64,000 nt of DNA from Thermopolyspora flexuosa (GCF_006716785.1 NZ_VFPQ01000001.1:4402001-4466000), one strand, 5' to 3'. Positions 26,810-37,243 are shown, counted from the stretch's first letter. The notes: generated by a model not told the origin, from the sequence alone. Made by a program: numbers and translations.

Positions 26810-27436
26810 CTACTTGGAGTAGAGCTCGACGATCAGCTGCTCCTGGACCTGCGTGTCGATCTGCTGCCGCGTCGGGAGCTGGTGCACGAGGATGCGCATC
26901 TTCTCCGGGATGACGCCCAGCCAGGCCGGCACGGTCCGCTCGCCCGCCCGGGCGCGCGCCACCTCGTAGATCATGAGGTTCCGCTTGTTCTCCTTGACCT
27001 CGATGATGTCGTGCGGGCGGACGCGGAAGGACGGGATGTTGACCTTCTTGCCGTTGACCAGGATGTGGCCGTGGCGCACCTGCTGCCGGGCGGCGTCCCG
27101 CGACTCGGCGAACCCGGCGCGGTAGATCACGTTGTCGAGCCGGCTCTCCAGGATCTGGAGGAGGTTCTCACCGGTCTTACCGGACTTCCGGCTCGCCTCC
27201 TCGTAGTAGTTGTGGAACTGCCGCTCGAGCACGCCGTAGATCCGGCGGGCCTTCTGCTTCTCCCGGAGCTGGAGCTGGTACTCCGTCTCCTTCGGCCGGC
27301 CGCGGCCGTGCTCACCCGGCGGGTACGGGCGGATCTCGATCGGGCACTTGGCGGACTCGCACTTGGAGCCCTTGAGGAAGAGCTTGGTCTTCTCGCGGCG
27401 GCAGAGCTTGCAGTCCGCTCCGGTGTAACGGGCCAT
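26810..27436 (-). CDS. rpsD: 30S ribosomal protein S4 (zinc-binding form)
   Basis: The product is 208 aa. The N-terminus holds four cysteines (C9, C12, C26, C31), the zinc-binding C+ form. The S4 RNA-binding domain follows from about residue 98 ([32 protein letters not shown]). S4 starts 16S assembly and in many bacteria represses its own operon. The ATG is preceded by an AGGAGATAG-type site. It lies 20 bp behind rpsK. Confidence 0.98.
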   Translation of the reverse strand: MARYTGADCKLCRREKTKLFLKGSKCESAKCPIEIRPYPPGEHGRGRPKETEYQLQLREKQKARRIYGVLERQFHNYYEEASRKSGKTGENLLQILESRLDNVIYRAGFAESRDAARQQVRHGHILVNGKKVNIPSFRVRPHDIIEVKENKRNLMIYEVARARAGERTVPAWLGVIPEKMRILVHQLPTRQQIDTQVQEQLIVELYSK

Positions 27437-27456
27437 TGTTGTCTATCTCCTGCTGC

Positions 27457-27864
27457 TCAGACGCGGCGACGCTTCGGCGGACGGCAGCCGTTGTGCGGCA
27501 CGGGGGTGACGTCCTGGATGGAGCCCACCTCCAGGCCGGTGGCCTGCAGGGACCGGATCGCGGTCTCGCGCCCGGAGCCGGGGCCCTTGACGAAGACGTC
27601 GACCTTGCGCATGCCGTGCTCCATGGCACGGCGGGCGGCGTTCTCGGCGGCCATCTGCGCCGCGAACGGGGTGGACTTGCGGGAGCCCTTGAACCCAACG
27701 TGGCCGGCGCTGGCCCAGGAGATCACATTCCCCTGCGGGTCGGTGATCGAGACGATCGTGTTGTTGAACGTGCTCTTGATGTGGGCGTGCCCGTGAGCGA
27801 CGTTCTTCTTCTCCTTGCGGCGCACCTTCTTCTGGGCGCCGCTCTGGCGACTCTTGGGAGGCAT
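27457..27864 (-). CDS. rpsK: 30S ribosomal protein S11
   Basis: The product is 135 aa. The core motifs [27 protein letters not shown]-like ([15 protein letters not shown]) and [13 protein letters not shown] are present. S11 forms part of the 30S platform near the mRNA exit. It is the third gene of the rpsM-rpsK-rpsD-rpoA-rplQ series when counted from rpmJ. Confidence 0.98.
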   Translation of the reverse strand: MPPKSRQSGAQKKVRRKEKKNVAHGHAHIKSTFNNTIVSITDPQGNVISWASAGHVGFKGSRKSTPFAAQMAAENAARRAMEHGMRKVDVFVKGPGSGRETAIRSLQATGLEVGSIQDVTPVPHNGCRPPKRRRV

Positions 27865-27903
27865 CTGGCCTGACTCCTGAGGTGGTCGGTCCTGCTGCGG
27901 GGA

Positions 27904-28284
27904 CTACTTCTTACCGGGCTTCTTCTTGCCGGCCACGGTCTTCTTCTTGCCCTTGCGGGTACGGGCGTTGGTCTGCGTGCGCTGACCACGCACCGGAAGA
28001 CCCTTGCGGTGCCGGATGCCCTGGTAGCACTGGATCTCGATCTTGCGCCGGATGTCGGCCTGGACCTCGCGGCGCAGGTCACCCTCGACCTTGAAGTTCG
28101 CCTCGATGTAGTCACGCAGCGGCACCAGCTCCGCGTCGGTGAGCTGGTGGACCCGCAGGTCGCCACTGATCCCGGTGGCCTGCAGAATCTCCTTCGCGCG
28201 GCTGCGGCCGATTCCGTAGATGTAGGTGAGAGCGATCTCCAACCGCTTGTCGCGGGGGAGGTCGACGCCAACCAGGCGAGCCAT
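27904..28284 (-). CDS. rpsM: 30S ribosomal protein S13
   Basis: The product is 126 aa. The helix-two-turn-helix core shows [20 protein letters not shown], and the basic tail has [18 protein letters not shown], which contacts P-site tRNA. It is separated from rpmJ by 262 bp containing a terminator-like hairpin, so it may start a new transcript. I see no strong promoter there. Confidence 0.98.
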   Translation of the reverse strand: MARLVGVDLPRDKRLEIALTYIYGIGRSRAKEILQATGISGDLRVHQLTDAELVPLRDYIEANFKVEGDLRREVQADIRRKIEIQCYQGIRHRKGLPVRGQRTQTNARTRKGKKKTVAGKKKPGKK

Positions 28285-28492
28285 GGTCGGGCATTCTCCT
28301 TCGTTCTGGCGGAGGTCCTACGCGGCACGACCCCTCCCCATGCCCGGGGTGAGGGCCCCGGCCTCCGACCGGGGGTCTCCCGCGTGGTACGGCTTGCGCC
28401 CGCCCCCGGCGGCCGTCACCGGCCGTCCGCGGGCCACGCCATGCCGCCTGCGCGGGTGTGACGCGCGATTACGTGGTGCGTAACTATCCAAA

Positions 28493-28511
28493 GGCGCCCA
28501 CTCGGGGCGCC
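28493..28511 (-). terminator. Hairpin after rpmJ
   Basis: GGCGCCC / GGGCGCC forms a 7-bp stem with a 5-nt loop, followed in the direction of transcription by TTTGG. It lies 36 bp past the rpmJ stop and may end the infA-rpmJ transcript in part. Confidence 0.5.
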
Positions 28512-28546
28512 GTGGACCGACCCGCCTGGGGCCGGACGATGCGCGA

Positions 28547-28660
28547 CTAACCCTGGCGCTGCTTGTGGCGCAGGTTCTCGCAGATCACCATCACGCGACC
28601 GTGCCGACGAATGATCCGGCACTTGTCGCAGATCCTCTTGACGCTCGGTTTGACCTTCAT
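28547..28660 (-). CDS. rpmJ: 50S ribosomal protein L36 (zinc-binding form)
   Basis: The product is 37 aa, the standard size. It reads [19 protein letters not shown] and continues to [18 protein letters not shown]. The C-x2-C pair (C11, C14), C27 and the C-terminal histidine (H32) are the zinc ligands, so this is the C+ form. The ATG lies 18 bp after the infA stop. It is too short for most automatic length cut-offs but is unambiguous. Confidence 0.97.
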   Translation of the reverse strand: MKVKPSVKRICDKCRIIRRHGRVMVICENLRHKQRQG

Positions 28661-28678
28661 GTCCCTAAATCCGGGGCC

Positions 28679-28900
28679 TCACTTGTATCGGTAGACGATC
28701 CGCCCGCGACTCAGGTCGTAAGGGCTCAGTTCGACGACAACCCGGTCGTCAGGCAGGATCCGGATGTAGTGCATCCGCATCCTGCCACTGATGTGGGCCA
28801 GGACCTTGTGCCCGTTGTCGAGCTGCACCCGGAACATGGCGTTCGGGAGCGTCTCGACCACAGTGCCCTCGATCTCGATGGCGCCGTCCTTCTTGGGCAT
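28679..28900 (-). CDS. infA: Translation initiation factor IF-1
   Basis: The product is 73 aa, a single OB-fold protein that blocks the A site during initiation. [42 protein letters not shown]-type sequence is present throughout. It is followed by rpmJ after 18 bp. The 430-bp region upstream probably holds its promoter. Confidence 0.98.
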   Translation of the reverse strand: MPKKDGAIEIEGTVVETLPNAMFRVQLDNGHKVLAHISGRMRMHYIRILPDDRVVVELSPYDLSRGRIVYRYK

Positions 28901-29332
28901 GTCCCTCGCGTTTCACTGATCGGTCGTCTGAGTGGTATCGCCTCACTACGCAGCCGCGACCACCGACGCGTTCGTGAGAGGGACGGCCTGCTCGGACCGC
29001 CTACGCGCAATGGTCATAGTGAGCCGACAAAGAAGTCTACGGCACCCGACGACGAAAAGCGAAACGGAGGGCGGGTACGAGGACACAACCCGGTAACACC
29101 GTACCTCAGCGCGGGCCTTCCGGACAGGTCGATCCGGGAAGTTCCTCATCCCCCGGGCGCCCCGGCGCCCGGCCCGAAGTCCCGCCCCGGACCATCGGCG
29201 GAACCGATCCGGCCGCCGGCCACCCGGGCCGTTTCCACCGGGCACGTACCGCCGGCCGGGGCGACGGCGGGGATCACGGCCGCGAAGCCGCCATCCCGGT
29301 CCGTCCCCGCACGTCCGTGCCCGCCTCCGGGG
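28901..29332 (-). other. Intergenic region between the DUF1707 gene and infA
   Basis: No gene is seen in these 432 bases. A GC-rich hairpin at 29153-29172 (CCGGGCGC / GCGCCCGG, 4-nt loop) could end the secY-adk-map-DUF1707 transcript. A TAGACT box near 29035, with a weak TTCGCT element 18 bp upstream of it, is a possible infA promoter, giving a leader of about 130 nt. Confidence 0.4.
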
Positions 29333-29770
29333 TCAGTCCCTGTCCTTCCCGCCGCCGGACATCCGGTAGAACACCGTCGTGACGAGCAGCACCGCGCCCC
29401 AGGGGCCCATCACCCACAGCGGCCACGGATAGATGAACTCGAACGACGTCACGCTGACGATGAGCCAGATCACCCAGTTGATCGAGCTCGCCATCGCCCA
29501 GGCCGCCCAGGCGCCCTTCAGACCCTTGTCCACGGCCTTGGCCGGACGCCGCTCCGCCTGCGGCTGCCGGGCGGGCAGGTTGTTCAGGTCGATGTCGGGC
29601 AGATCGGCGGTGAGCCTCGCCAGCTCCCCGTAGGTCTTGCTCGAGTAGACCAGCTCCAGCCGCTCGTTGAACTCCTCGAGCGTGAGCCGACCCTGGGCCA
29701 TGTGTTCGCGCAGTGTGTCCGCGACCCGGTCTCGGTCGCGGTCAGAGGCCCGCATCTCCGGGGACGTCAT
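29333..29770 (-). CDS. DUF1707 (SHOCT-like) two-helix membrane protein
   Basis: The product is 145 aa. Residues 6-55 are the DUF1707 module (MRASDRDRDRVADTLREHMAQGRLTLEEFNERL and a YGELARLTADLP end). A short basic linker follows, then two hydrophobic helices (about 88-107 and 112-135) with a short hairpin between them. DUF1707 proteins are widespread in actinobacteria and have no defined function. The start at ATG 29770 overlaps the end of map by 29 bases; GTG 29779 and ATG 29755 are alternatives. Its insertion between map and infA interrupts a normally tight gene order. Confidence 0.82.
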   Translation of the reverse strand: MTSPEMRASDRDRDRVADTLREHMAQGRLTLEEFNERLELVYSSKTYGELARLTADLPDIDLNNLPARQPQAERRPAKAVDKGLKGAWAAWAMASSINWVIWLIVSVTSFEFIYPWPLWVMGPWGAVLLVTTVFYRMSGGGKDRD

Positions 29771-30596
29771 CGCCACCACTTTCCGCCGTCGCCAGCAGTC
29801 TCGCCAGACGCGCCTTTCCCCCGTCGAGCGCGGTCAGGACCCACGGCCCATTATCGGTCACGGCGACGCTGTGTTCGAAGTGCGCGGACGGCTTGCCGTC
29901 GAGGGTCACCACGGTCCAGTCGTCGTCGAGCACCCGGGTCCGATCGGTGCCGAGGTTCACCATCGGCTCGATCGCGAAGCACATGCCGGGCTCGAACCGC
30001 GGCCCGCGGCCCGGGCGGCCGTGGTTCGCCACCCAGGGCTCCATGTGCATCTCGGTGCCGATGCCGTGCCCGCCGTACTCCCGCGGGATGCCGTAGCGGC
30101 CCTGGGAGCGCACGTAACGCTCGATCTCGTAGCCGATGTCCGACAGGTGCCGTCCGACGGTGAGCGCGGCGATGCCGCGCCACATCGCCTCCTCGGTCAC
30201 CCGCATCAGCTCGGTGAGCTCGGGCGCCACCTCGCCCACCGGCACGGTGATCGCGGCGTCGCCGTGCCAGCCGTCGAGGATCGCGCCGCAGTCGATGGAG
30301 ATGATGTCGCCCTCGCGAAGCGGCCGCCGGTCGGTGGGGATTCCGTGGACGACCTCGTGGTTCACCGAGGCACAGATCGTGGCGGGATATCCCTGGTACC
30401 CCTTGAACGAGGGAATCGCGCCCTCGTCGCGGATCGCCTTCTCCGCGATCCGGTCGAGGTCCGCGGGCGTGATCCCCGGCTCCACGCTGCGCCTCAGCAG
30501 TTCGAGCGTCCGGCCCACCACCAGTCCGGCGGCCCGCATCTTCTCGAGCTGCTCAGGCGTTTTGATCTGAATACCGTGTCGGTTTCGTTTGAACAC
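29742..30596 (-). CDS. map: Type I methionine aminopeptidase
   Basis: The product is 284 aa. It removes N-terminal methionine from new proteins. The metal ligands are visible in DCGAILDGWHGD, GGHGIGTEMH, AIEPM and FEHSVAV. GTG 30596 has AGGGGG about 8 nt upstream. The C-terminus overlaps the DUF1707 gene. Adk-map order is conserved in the spc cluster. A second map gene elsewhere would be usual for this group but cannot be judged here. Confidence 0.96.
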   Translation of the reverse strand: MFKRNRHGIQIKTPEQLEKMRAAGLVVGRTLELLRRSVEPGITPADLDRIAEKAIRDEGAIPSFKGYQGYPATICASVNHEVVHGIPTDRRPLREGDIISIDCGAILDGWHGDAAITVPVGEVAPELTELMRVTEEAMWRGIAALTVGRHLSDIGYEIERYVRSQGRYGIPREYGGHGIGTEMHMEPWVANHGRPGRGPRFEPGMCFAIEPMVNLGTDRTRVLDDDWTVVTLDGKPSAHFEHSVAVTDNGPWVLTALDGGKARLARLLATAESGGDDVPGDAGL

Positions 30597-30687
30597 GCGT
30601 GCACCCCCTGGAGGAGACTAACGGCGAACAGGAAACCCCAATTCCTCCGATTCTCCCCCAGAGTGTGCACAACCGCGTGTCGCCACC

Positions 30688-31341
30688 TCAGCCGGCGAAG
30701 CGCCGCAACACGGCCATCGCCCGCTGGGTGACCTCGTCGACCGGGCCCGTCGCGTCCACACTCACGAGGATCTGCTCGTCGGTGTAGAAGGAGATCAGCG
30801 GAGCGGTCTGCTCCTGGTAGACCTCCAGGCGACGGCGGATCGTCTCCTCCCGGTCGTCGTCGCGCTGGAACAGTTCGCCCCCGCACGCGTCGCAGCGGCC
30901 CTCGGTCGAGGGCGGGTCGAAGACGATGTGCCACACCTTGCCGCAGGACCGGCAGGTGCGCCTGCCGGAGAGCCGGCGGATGACCTCCTCGTCGTCGACC
31001 TTCAGCTCGAGCACGGCGTCGAGCGCCACGCCCCAGTCCGCGAGCATCTTTTTGAGAACCTCGGCCTGGGGGACGTTCCGGGGGAAACCGTCGAGGAGGA
31101 AACCTGCTTGGGCGTCATCCTCGGAAAGCCGGTCCCGGACCATGGCGATGGTGACCTCGTCGGGGACGAGGTCCCCTCGGTCCATGTATTCCTTGGCCAG
31201 CTTGCCGAGGGGCGTGCCACCGGAAACGTTGGCACGGAAGATGTCACCTGTCGAGATTTTCGGGATCGACAGGTGAGACGCGATGAACTGGGCCTGCGTC
31301 CCCTTACCCGCTCCGGGGGGCCCGACCAGGACGACGCGCAC
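30688..31341 (-). CDS. adk: Adenylate kinase with zinc-binding LID
   Basis: The product is 217 aa. It interconverts ATP, ADP and AMP. The P-loop [10 protein letters not shown] lies at residues 7-16, DGFPRN is the AMP-binding/Mg segment, and the LID carries two C-x2-C pairs (CRSCGK and CDACGG), so it is the long, zinc-stabilised type. The GTG start overlaps the last base of the secY stop codon, giving tight coupling. Confidence 0.97.
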   Translation of the reverse strand: MRVVLVGPPGAGKGTQAQFIASHLSIPKISTGDIFRANVSGGTPLGKLAKEYMDRGDLVPDEVTIAMVRDRLSEDDAQAGFLLDGFPRNVPQAEVLKKMLADWGVALDAVLELKVDDEEVIRRLSGRRTCRSCGKVWHIVFDPPSTEGRCDACGGELFQRDDDREETIRRRLEVYQEQTAPLISFYTDEQILVSVDATGPVDEVTQRAMAVLRRFAG

Positions 31342-32663
31342 TACTTCAGGAAGCCCTCGTAGTTACGCTGCTGCAGCTGGCTCTCGATTTGCTTCACGGT
31401 GTCCAGTCCCACGCCAACCATGATCAGAATACTCGTGCCTCCGAACGGGAAGTTGACCAGCGTCGACTGGTCGCCGCCCCCGAGCATCGCGAACGCGATG
31501 ATCGGGATCAGCGACAGCACCCCCAGGTAGAGCGAGCCAGGCGCCGTGAGGCGCGACAGCACGAACTGGAGGTACTCGGCAGTCGGCCGTCCCGGGCGGA
31601 TGCCTGGGATGAACCCACCGTACTTCTTCATGTTGTCGGCCACTTCAACGGGGTTGAAGGTAATGCCGACGTAGAAGTACGTGAAGAACACGATGAGCAG
31701 GAAGTAGGTCACGATGTAGGCCGGCTCGCTGCCCTGCGCGAAGTTCTGCGCCAGCCACTCGATGATCGGGTGGGGGTCCGGACGGTTGCCGAACAGCGTC
31801 ACGAACAGCTGCGGCAGGTACAGCAGCGACGAGGCGAAGATGACCGGGATGATGCCGGCCTGGTTCACCTTCAGCGGGATGTACGTGGACGTCCCGCCGT
31901 ACATCCGCCGCCCGACCATGCGCTTGGCGTACTGCACCGGGATGCGCCGCTGGGCCTGCTCGACGAAGACGACCGCGGCGATGAGCACGACGCCGATCGC
32001 CATGATGATCCAGAAGGCCACCGGCTGGGTCCGGTAGATGCCCAGCAGGTACGACGGGAACACGGCGATGACCTGCGTGAAGATCAGGATCGACATGCCG
32101 TTGCCGACGCCCCGGTCGGTGATGAGCTCGCCGAGCCACATGATCACGCTGGTGCCGGCGGTCATCGTGATCACCATCGTGACGATGGTGAGCAGATCCT
32201 GGTCGACGAGGATCGGAAGGTTACAATTCGGGAACAGTTGCCCGCTACGCGCAAGAGCCACGAAGGCGGTCGACTGGAGGACCGCCAGGCCGATCGTCAG
32301 GTACCGCGTGTACTGGGTGATCTTCTGCTGGCCGGCCTGGCCCTCCTTCTTCAGGGCCTCCAGCCGGGGGATCACCACGGTGAGCAACTGCAGGATGATG
32401 CTCGCGGTGATGTACGGCATGATGCCGAGCGCGAAGATCGCGAGCTTCAACAGGGCGCCGCCGCTGAAGAGCTGCACCATCCCGTAGATGCTGCCGGCGT
32501 CGCCGGCCTGCGCGTCCGCCAGACACTTGGTGACGTTTTCGGTGTGCACACCCGGGCTCGGCACCACCGATCCCAGCCGGAACAGCGCGATGATCCCGAG
32601 CGTGAACAGCAGCTTCTTGCGCAGGTCGGGCGTACGGAACGCCCGGGCTATCGCGGAAATCAC
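31341..32663 (-). CDS. secY: Preprotein translocase subunit SecY
   Basis: The product is 440 aa with ten predicted membrane helices, the pore of the Sec system. [20 protein letters not shown] at the N-terminus, [16 protein letters not shown], and the cytoplasmic loop near [13 protein letters not shown] are typical. The GTG start has GGAGGG immediately upstream. It works with SecE, encoded at 61247-61495. A strong hairpin lies between rplO and secY, so secY-adk-map may have a separate promoter. Confidence 0.97.
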   Translation of the reverse strand: MISAIARAFRTPDLRKKLLFTLGIIALFRLGSVVPSPGVHTENVTKCLADAQAGDAGSIYGMVQLFSGGALLKLAIFALGIMPYITASIILQLLTVVIPRLEALKKEGQAGQQKITQYTRYLTIGLAVLQSTAFVALARSGQLFPNCNLPILVDQDLLTIVTMVITMTAGTSVIMWLGELITDRGVGNGMSILIFTQVIAVFPSYLLGIYRTQPVAFWIIMAIGVVLIAAVVFVEQAQRRIPVQYAKRMVGRRMYGGTSTYIPLKVNQAGIIPVIFASSLLYLPQLFVTLFGNRPDPHPIIEWLAQNFAQGSEPAYIVTYFLLIVFFTYFYVGITFNPVEVADNMKKYGGFIPGIRPGRPTAEYLQFVLSRLTAPGSLYLGVLSLIPIIAFAMLGGGDQSTLVNFPFGGTSILIMVGVGLDTVKQIESQLQQRNYEGFLK

Positions 32664-32789
32664 GGTCCCTCCTGCGCGCCTGTGCGGCGGTATCGGTCAG
32701 CGATGGGGCGAGCGCCCATCGACATGTCTTCGGTCGGCGAACGGCGCCGTGCCGGCGCCTGCCGTCCAGCGAACTCTAACGCACCACGA

Positions 32790-32818
32790 GCGCGGGAGCT
32801 CACAACGAGCTCCCGCGC
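32790..32818 (-). terminator. Hairpin between rplO and secY
   Basis: A perfect 12-bp stem (GCGCGGGAGCTC / GAGCTCCCGCGC) with a 5-nt loop lies 34 bp after the rplO stop. No T-run follows; a TAGAGT box about 20 bp downstream may serve as a -10 for secY, though no clear -35 is seen. Confidence 0.65.
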
Positions 32819-32851
32819 CACGTAGCAGCGTGCGGCCACCCGGGATCGCAC

Positions 32852-33307
32852 CTAACGTTCGGTCACCGAGCCGCCGGCGGCGACGATCTTCTCCTTCGCG
32901 CTGGCGGAGAAGGCGTCCGCGGTGACGTTGTACGCCGCGGAGACCTCGCCGGTGCCGAGGATCTTCACGGGCTGGTTCTTCCGGACCGCGCCCTTGGCGA
33001 CCAGCGCCTCCACCGTGACCTCGCCGCCCTGCGGGAACAGCTCGGCCAGCTTGTCCAGGTTCACCACCTGGTACTGGGTCTTGAACAGCGCGTTGGAGAA
33101 GCCCTTCAGCTTCGGCACCCGGCGCTGGAGCGGCATCTGGCCGCCCTCGAAGCCCGGGCGCACGTTCTTGCGGGCCTTCGTACCCTTCGTACCACGACCG
33201 GCCGTCTTACCCTTGGACGCCTCGCCGCGGCCCTTGCGGGTCTTGGGGCGGTTGGCGCCGGGGGCCGGCCGCAGGTCGTGGACGCGCAGCGGAGCGTTCT
33301 CCGGCAT
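32852..33307 (-). CDS. rplO: 50S ribosomal protein L15
   Basis: The product is 151 aa. Conserved segments are [37 protein letters not shown] and [20 protein letters not shown]15 is a late-assembly 50S protein. It is the last gene of the spc ribosomal cluster before the hairpin that separates secY, and it lies two bases after rpmD. Confidence 0.98.
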   Translation of the reverse strand: MPENAPLRVHDLRPAPGANRPKTRKGRGEASKGKTAGRGTKGTKARKNVRPGFEGGQMPLQRRVPKLKGFSNALFKTQYQVVNLDKLAELFPQGGEVTVEALVAKGAVRKNQPVKILGTGEVSAAYNVTADAFSASAKEKIVAAGGSVTER

Positions 33308-33309
33308 GC

Positions 33310-33492
33310 CTAGTCGACCTCCTCAACGGTCACCAGGTGCGACACCACGGCGACCATGCCCCGGATCTCGGGCTTGTCCTCCTTGATGACGACCTGACCG
33401 ATACGACGGAGGCCCAGCGAACGCAGCGACTCGCGCTGGCTCTGGTTGCCCCCGATCTTCGAGCGGACCTGGGTGATCTTCAGTCGCGCCAT
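33310..33492 (-). CDS. rpmD: 50S ribosomal protein L30
   Basis: The product is 60 aa, the usual bacterial length. [30 protein letters not shown] is the family signature. It sits between rpsE and rplO with 1- and 2-bp gaps, so the three are translated together. Confidence 0.98.
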   Translation of the reverse strand: MARLKITQVRSKIGGNQSQRESLRSLGLRRIGQVVIKEDKPEIRGMVAVVSHLVTVEEVD

Positions 33493-33493
33493 G

Positions 33494-34120
33494 TCAGCTC
33501 ACCGCCCTTGCCGCGGCGGCCTCCGCGAGGCCCTCCGCACGAGCCCTCAGCATCGCCGCCGGAGCGACGTGCTCAAGCGGCAGGCCGCGGCGCGCCGCGA
33601 TCTCCTCCGGACGCTTGAGCTGCTTCAGCGCCGCCACGGTGGCGTGCACGATGTTGATCGGGTTGTCCGAGCCGAGCGACTTGGAGAGCACGTCGTGGAT
33701 GCCCGCGCACTCCAGCACCGCACGCACCGGGCCACCCGCGATCACACCGGTACCGGGAGCGGCCGGACGCAGCAGCACGACGCCGGCCGCGTCCTCGCCC
33801 TGCACCGTGTGCGGGATCGTGCCCTGGATGCGCGGCACCCGGAAGAAGTGCTTCTTGGCCTCCTCGACGCCCTTGGCGATCGCCGCGGGCACCTCCTTGG
33901 CCTTGCCGTAGCCGACGCCGACCATGCCGTTGCCGTCGCCGACCACGACCAGGGCGGTGAAGCTGAAGCGCCGACCACCCTTGACGACCTTGGCCACTCG
34001 GTTGATCTTGACTACGCGCTCGATGTACGAGACGCCCTTGTCTGCGGCACCACCGCGGCGATCTTCGCGACGGTCCCGCCGCTCACCACCGCCGGCACCG
34101 CGCCGCGGAGCTGCAGCCAT
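33494..34120 (-). CDS. rpsE: 30S ribosomal protein S5
   Basis: The product is 208 aa. An Arg/Gly-rich N-terminal extension of about 40 residues precedes the S5 domain ([49 protein letters not shown]). S5 affects decoding accuracy and mRNA entry. It is located in the rplR-rpsE-rpmD-rplO order. Confidence 0.98.
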   Translation of the reverse strand: MAAAPRRGAGGGERRDRREDRRGGAADKGVSYIERVVKINRVAKVVKGGRRFSFTALVVVGDGNGMVGVGYGKAKEVPAAIAKGVEEAKKHFFRVPRIQGTIPHTVQGEDAAGVVLLRPAAPGTGVIAGGPVRAVLECAGIHDVLSKSLGSDNPINIVHATVAALKQLKRPEEIAARRGLPLEHVAPAAMLRARAEGLAEAAAARAVS

Positions 34121-34162
34121 CAGTGGTTCCTCTTCTCGTTCTCGGTACGGGTGGGCACCATG

Positions 34163-34549
34163 TCAGAACTCCAGCCCACCCTCACGGGCACTGTCGGCCA
34201 GGGCGGCGATGCGCCCGGCGTAGCGGTAGCCGCCACGGTCGAAGACGACCTTCTGGATGCCGCGGGCCTTGGCCCGCTCGGCGAGCAGGGCGCCGACCTT
34301 CCTGGCCTTGTCGGTCTTGGTACCTTCCGCGTCCCGCAGGCTCGGGTCGAGCGTGGAGACGCTGAGCAGGGTGTGGCCGACGGTGTCGTCGATGACCTGC
34401 ACCCACATGTGGCGCGTGGTCCGGTTGACGACGACCCGCGGCCGCTCGGCAGTACCCATGACCTTCTTGCGGACACGCCGGTGGCGACGCAGACGCGCGA
34501 CGGTACGCGGGGCGGTGCGCTTCCTGACCTTGCCGTACGTGAAGGCCAT
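34163..34549 (-). CDS. rplR: 50S ribosomal protein L18
   Basis: The product is 128 aa and binds 5S rRNA with L5. [23 protein letters not shown] and the C-terminal [26 protein letters not shown] are diagnostic. It follows rplF by two bases and precedes rpsE by 42. Confidence 0.98.
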   Translation of the reverse strand: MAFTYGKVRKRTAPRTVARLRRHRRVRKKVMGTAERPRVVVNRTTRHMWVQVIDDTVGHTLLSVSTLDPSLRDAEGTKTDKARKVGALLAERAKARGIQKVVFDRGGYRYAGRIAALADSAREGGLEF

Positions 34550-34551
34550 GA

Positions 34552-35094
34552 CTACTTACCAGCCTTTCCGACCTTGCGGCGGATGGCCTCGCCCAGGTAC
34601 CGCACGCCCTTGCCCTTGTACGGGTCGGGCTTGCGGAGCTTACGGATGTTGGCGGCCACCTCACCGACCTTCTGCTTGTCGATGCCGTCCACGTGGAACA
34701 GCGTGGGCTTCTCGACGCGGAAGGTGATGCCCTCGGGGGCGTTCACGATCACCGGGTGGCTGTAGCCCAGCGAGAACTCGAGCTGCTGCGGGCCCTTCGC
34801 CTGGACGCGGTAGCCGACGCCGTGGATCTCCAGCGTCTTGGTGTAGCCCTCGGTCACCCCGGTCACCATGTTGGCGATCAGGGTGCGGGACAGGCCGTGC
34901 AGCGCACGGACCTTCTTCTCGTCACTGGGCCGCGTGACCCGGATCATCCCGTCGTCGTCACGGGTGACCTTGATCGGCTCGGCGACCGTGTGGGTCAGCG
35001 TGCCCTTGGGGCCCTTGACCGTGACCTGCTGGCCGTCGATCGTGACGTCCACGCCGCTGGGTACGGGGATGGGCTGCCGTCCGACTCGCGACAT
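34552..35094 (-). CDS. rplF: 50S ribosomal protein L6
   Basis: The product is 180 aa with two L6 repeats. [17 protein letters not shown] starts the protein and [22 protein letters not shown] is the conserved C-terminal end. ATG 35094 was chosen over an in-frame upstream start at 35151 because it begins the conserved sequence and has GAGGAGG about 8 nt upstream. Confidence 0.98.
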   Translation of the reverse strand: MSRVGRQPIPVPSGVDVTIDGQQVTVKGPKGTLTHTVAEPIKVTRDDDGMIRVTRPSDEKKVRALHGLSRTLIANMVTGVTEGYTKTLEIHGVGYRVQAKGPQQLEFSLGYSHPVIVNAPEGITFRVEKPTLFHVDGIDKQKVGEVAANIRKLRKPDPYKGKGVRYLGEAIRRKVGKAGK

Positions 35095-35113
35095 GCTGTG
35101 CCTCCTCCCCTCG

Positions 35114-35512
35114 TCACCACACGTAGGCGAGGACTTCCCCGCCCACTCCACGCTTCTTGGCCTGCTTGTCGGTCATCAGGCCGGCGGACGTCGAGATGAT
35201 CGCGACGCCCAGGCCGCCCAGGACCCGCGGCAGGTTGTCCTTCTTCGCATAGACCCGCAGGCCGGGCTTGGAGACCCGCCGCAGGCCCGAGATGGCCCGC
35301 TCACGGCTGGGGCCGTACTTCAGCTCCACCACGAGGTTCCGGCCGACCTTGCCGTCCTCGACGGACCAGCTCTGAATGTAGCCCTCCTGCTGGAGGATCT
35401 CGGCGATGTGCGCCTTGATCTTCGAGTACGGCATGGTCACGGTGTCGTGGTATGCCGCATTCGCGTTACGCAGACGCGTCAGCATGTCTGCGATCGGGTC
35501 GGTCATCGTCAT
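35114..35512 (-). CDS. rpsH: 30S ribosomal protein S8
   Basis: The product is 132 aa. [14 protein letters not shown] at the N-terminus and [28 protein letters not shown]-like C-terminus ([16 protein letters not shown]) identify it. S8 binds the 16S central domain and is the classic autoregulator of the spc operon in E. coli. ATG 35512 has GAGGAAGG 9 nt upstream. The 156-bp gap before rpsN is unusually wide for this cluster. Confidence 0.98.
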   Translation of the reverse strand: MTMTDPIADMLTRLRNANAAYHDTVTMPYSKIKAHIAEILQQEGYIQSWSVEDGKVGRNLVVELKYGPSRERAISGLRRVSKPGLRVYAKKDNLPRVLGGLGVAIISTSAGLMTDKQAKKRGVGGEVLAYVW

Positions 35513-35668
35513 GGCCGCTGGCCTTCCTCACCGCGGTTTCCCTCTTGCAGGACCTGCGGTGTCCAGGCGGACGTCACCGGGGCCGGCGTGGGGTGGTCGC
35601 CTCCCATCGCCTGCTCCGGCCACGTCCTGGGTGTACAACTCCTCGGGACGCCGAGCGTCGGGCTCGGC

Positions 35669-35854
35669 CTACCAGCTCGACTTGGTGATACCGGGCAGCT
35701 CGCCGCGGTGCGCCATCTCGCGGAAGCAGATCCGGCACAGGCCGAACTTGCGGAACACGGCGCGCGGCCGCCCGCAGCGCGTGCACCGGGTGTAGGCACG
35801 GACCTTGAACTTGGGCTTCCGCGCCGCCTTGGCGATCAGCGCTTTCTTCGCCAT
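35669..35854 (-). CDS. rpsN: 30S ribosomal protein S14, zinc-binding (type Z)
   Basis: The product is 61 aa, the short zinc form. Two C-x2-C pairs (CTRCGR and CRICFR) bind zinc, and [22 protein letters not shown] is diagnostic. Together with the cysteine forms of S4 and L36 it shows a zinc-replete ribosome set. Many actinobacteria also keep a zinc-free S14 elsewhere. Confidence 0.98.
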   Translation of the reverse strand: MAKKALIAKAARKPKFKVRAYTRCTRCGRPRAVFRKFGLCRICFREMAHRGELPGITKSSW

Positions 35855-35870
35855 GATCGTCTCTCCTCTT

Positions 35871-36446
35871 CTACGCTTCCTTGAAGGGGAAGCCGAGGTG
35901 CTTCAGCAGCGCCCGGCCCAGCTCGTCGTTCGGCGCCGACGTCACGACCGTGATGTCCATGCCCCGCGGCCGGTCCACGCGGTCCTGGTCGACCTCGTGG
36001 AACATCACCTGCTCGGTGAGACCGAAGGTGTAGTTCCCGTGGCCGTCGAACTGGTTCGGCGACAGGCCGCGGAAGTCACGGATCCGGGGCAGCGCGAGCG
36101 TCAGCAGCCGGTCGAGGAACTCCCACATGCGGTCGCCGCGCAGCGTGACGTGCGCGCCGATCGGCATGCCCTCACGGAGCTTGAACTGCGCGATCGAGCG
36201 GCGCGCCCGGGCGATCGCCGGCTTCTGGCCGGTGATCGCGGCCAGGTCGCGGATCGCGCCCTCGATGAGCTTGGAGTCCCGGGCCGCCTCGCCGATCCCC
36301 ATGTTGACCTTGACCTTGGTCACCGTGGGGACCTGCATGATGTTGCGGATGCCGAACTCCTCGCGCAGCTTCGGCGCGATCTCGTTACGGTAGCGGTGCT
36401 TGAGGCGAGGCCCGTCGTAGGCGACCTCGGTTACGGTGGCGGTCAT
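35871..36446 (-). CDS. rplE: 50S ribosomal protein L5
   Basis: The product is 191 aa and binds 5S rRNA and P-site t[23 protein letters not shown] and [20 protein letters not shown] are conserved. The ATG overlaps the rplX stop codon by one base (TGATG). Confidence 0.98.
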   Translation of the reverse strand: MTATVTEVAYDGPRLKHRYRNEIAPKLREEFGIRNIMQVPTVTKVKVNMGIGEAARDSKLIEGAIRDLAAITGQKPAIARARRSIAQFKLREGMPIGAHVTLRGDRMWEFLDRLLTLALPRIRDFRGLSPNQFDGHGNYTFGLTEQVMFHEVDQDRVDRPRGMDITVVTSAPNDELGRALLKHLGFPFKEA

Positions 36447-36766
36447 CAGCTGTCCTCACCCGATTCGTCGGCCTCGCTCTTCGAGGTCTTCTTCGCGGGC
36501 TTGTCGTCGTCCTTCTTCGGCGGCTCTTCCTTGAGCTTCTTGACGTTGCTCACGTGGATGGGGGCCTCCATGCGGCGCACGCCGCCCTGGCCGGCGCGGG
36601 GACCCTGGTGGGTCACCTTCGAGTGCTTGGTGATCATGTTGACGCCCTCGACCACCACGCGCTGCTCCCGCGGGTAGGCGGCGATGATGCGGCCCTTCGC
36701 CCCCTTGTCCTTGCCGGCGATGACCTGGACGTAGTCACCCTTCTTCACGTGCAGCTTCGGCGGCAC
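36446..36766 (-). CDS. rplX: 50S ribosomal protein L24
   Basis: The product is 106 aa. The KOW motif is [20 protein letters not shown] near the N-terminus. The tail is rich in Asp, Lys and Ser and slightly longer than usual. The GTG start directly abuts the rplN stop. Confidence 0.98.
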   Translation of the reverse strand: MPPKLHVKKGDYVQVIAGKDKGAKGRIIAAYPREQRVVVEGVNMITKHSKVTHQGPRAGQGGVRRMEAPIHVSNVKKLKEEPPKKDDDKPAKKTSKSEADESGEDS

Positions 36767-37135
36767 TCAGATCACCTCCGGGGCGAGCGAGATGATGCGC
36801 ATGAACTTCTTCTCGCGCAGCTCCCGGCCGACCGGGCCGAAGATACGCGTGCCACGCGGATCGCCGCTGTCCTTGATCAGGACGGCGGCGTTCTCGTCAA
36901 AGCGGATGTAGGAGCCGTCGGGGCGGCGGCGCTCCTTGGTGGTGCGCACCACGACAGCCTTGACCACGTCACCCTTCTTGACACCGGCGCCGGGAAGGGC
37001 GTCCTTCACCGTCGCGACGATGACGTCGCCGATACCCGCGTAGCGCCGACCCGAGCCGCCGAGCACGCGGATGCACAGAATCTCCTTGGCACCCGTGTTG
37101 TCGGCGACCTTGAGTCGCGACTCCTGCTGGATCAC
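36767..37135 (-). CDS. rplN: 50S ribosomal protein L14
   Basis: The product is 122 aa, invariant in length among bacteria. [28 protein letters not shown] and [22 protein letters not shown] are the family landmarks. The start is GTG. It is separated from rpsQ by 108 bp with a hairpin, and L14 may thus begin a second translational block (spc). Confidence 0.98.
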   Translation of the reverse strand: MIQQESRLKVADNTGAKEILCIRVLGGSGRRYAGIGDVIVATVKDALPGAGVKKGDVVKAVVVRTTKERRRPDGSYIRFDENAAVLIKDSGDPRGTRIFGPVGRELREKKFMRIISLAPEVI

Positions 37136-37218
37136 GTCAACTCCCGTGTGTCACGCCGGTTCTCATCTCTGAGCCTGGCGGAACCAACTTTGTCTGATCC
37201 CCCGTGATAAAGGGGGTG

Positions 37219-37238
37219 GCGGGGCCTTGCGGCCCCGC
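37219..37238 (-). terminator. Hairpin between rpsQ and rplN
   Basis: GCGGGGCC / GGCCCCGC forms an 8-bp stem with a 4-nt loop right after the rpsQ stop, followed by CACCCCCTTTATC. It falls at the boundary between the S10 and spc blocks and may act as a weak terminator or attenuator. Confidence 0.5.
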
Positions 37239-37243
37239 ACCGG

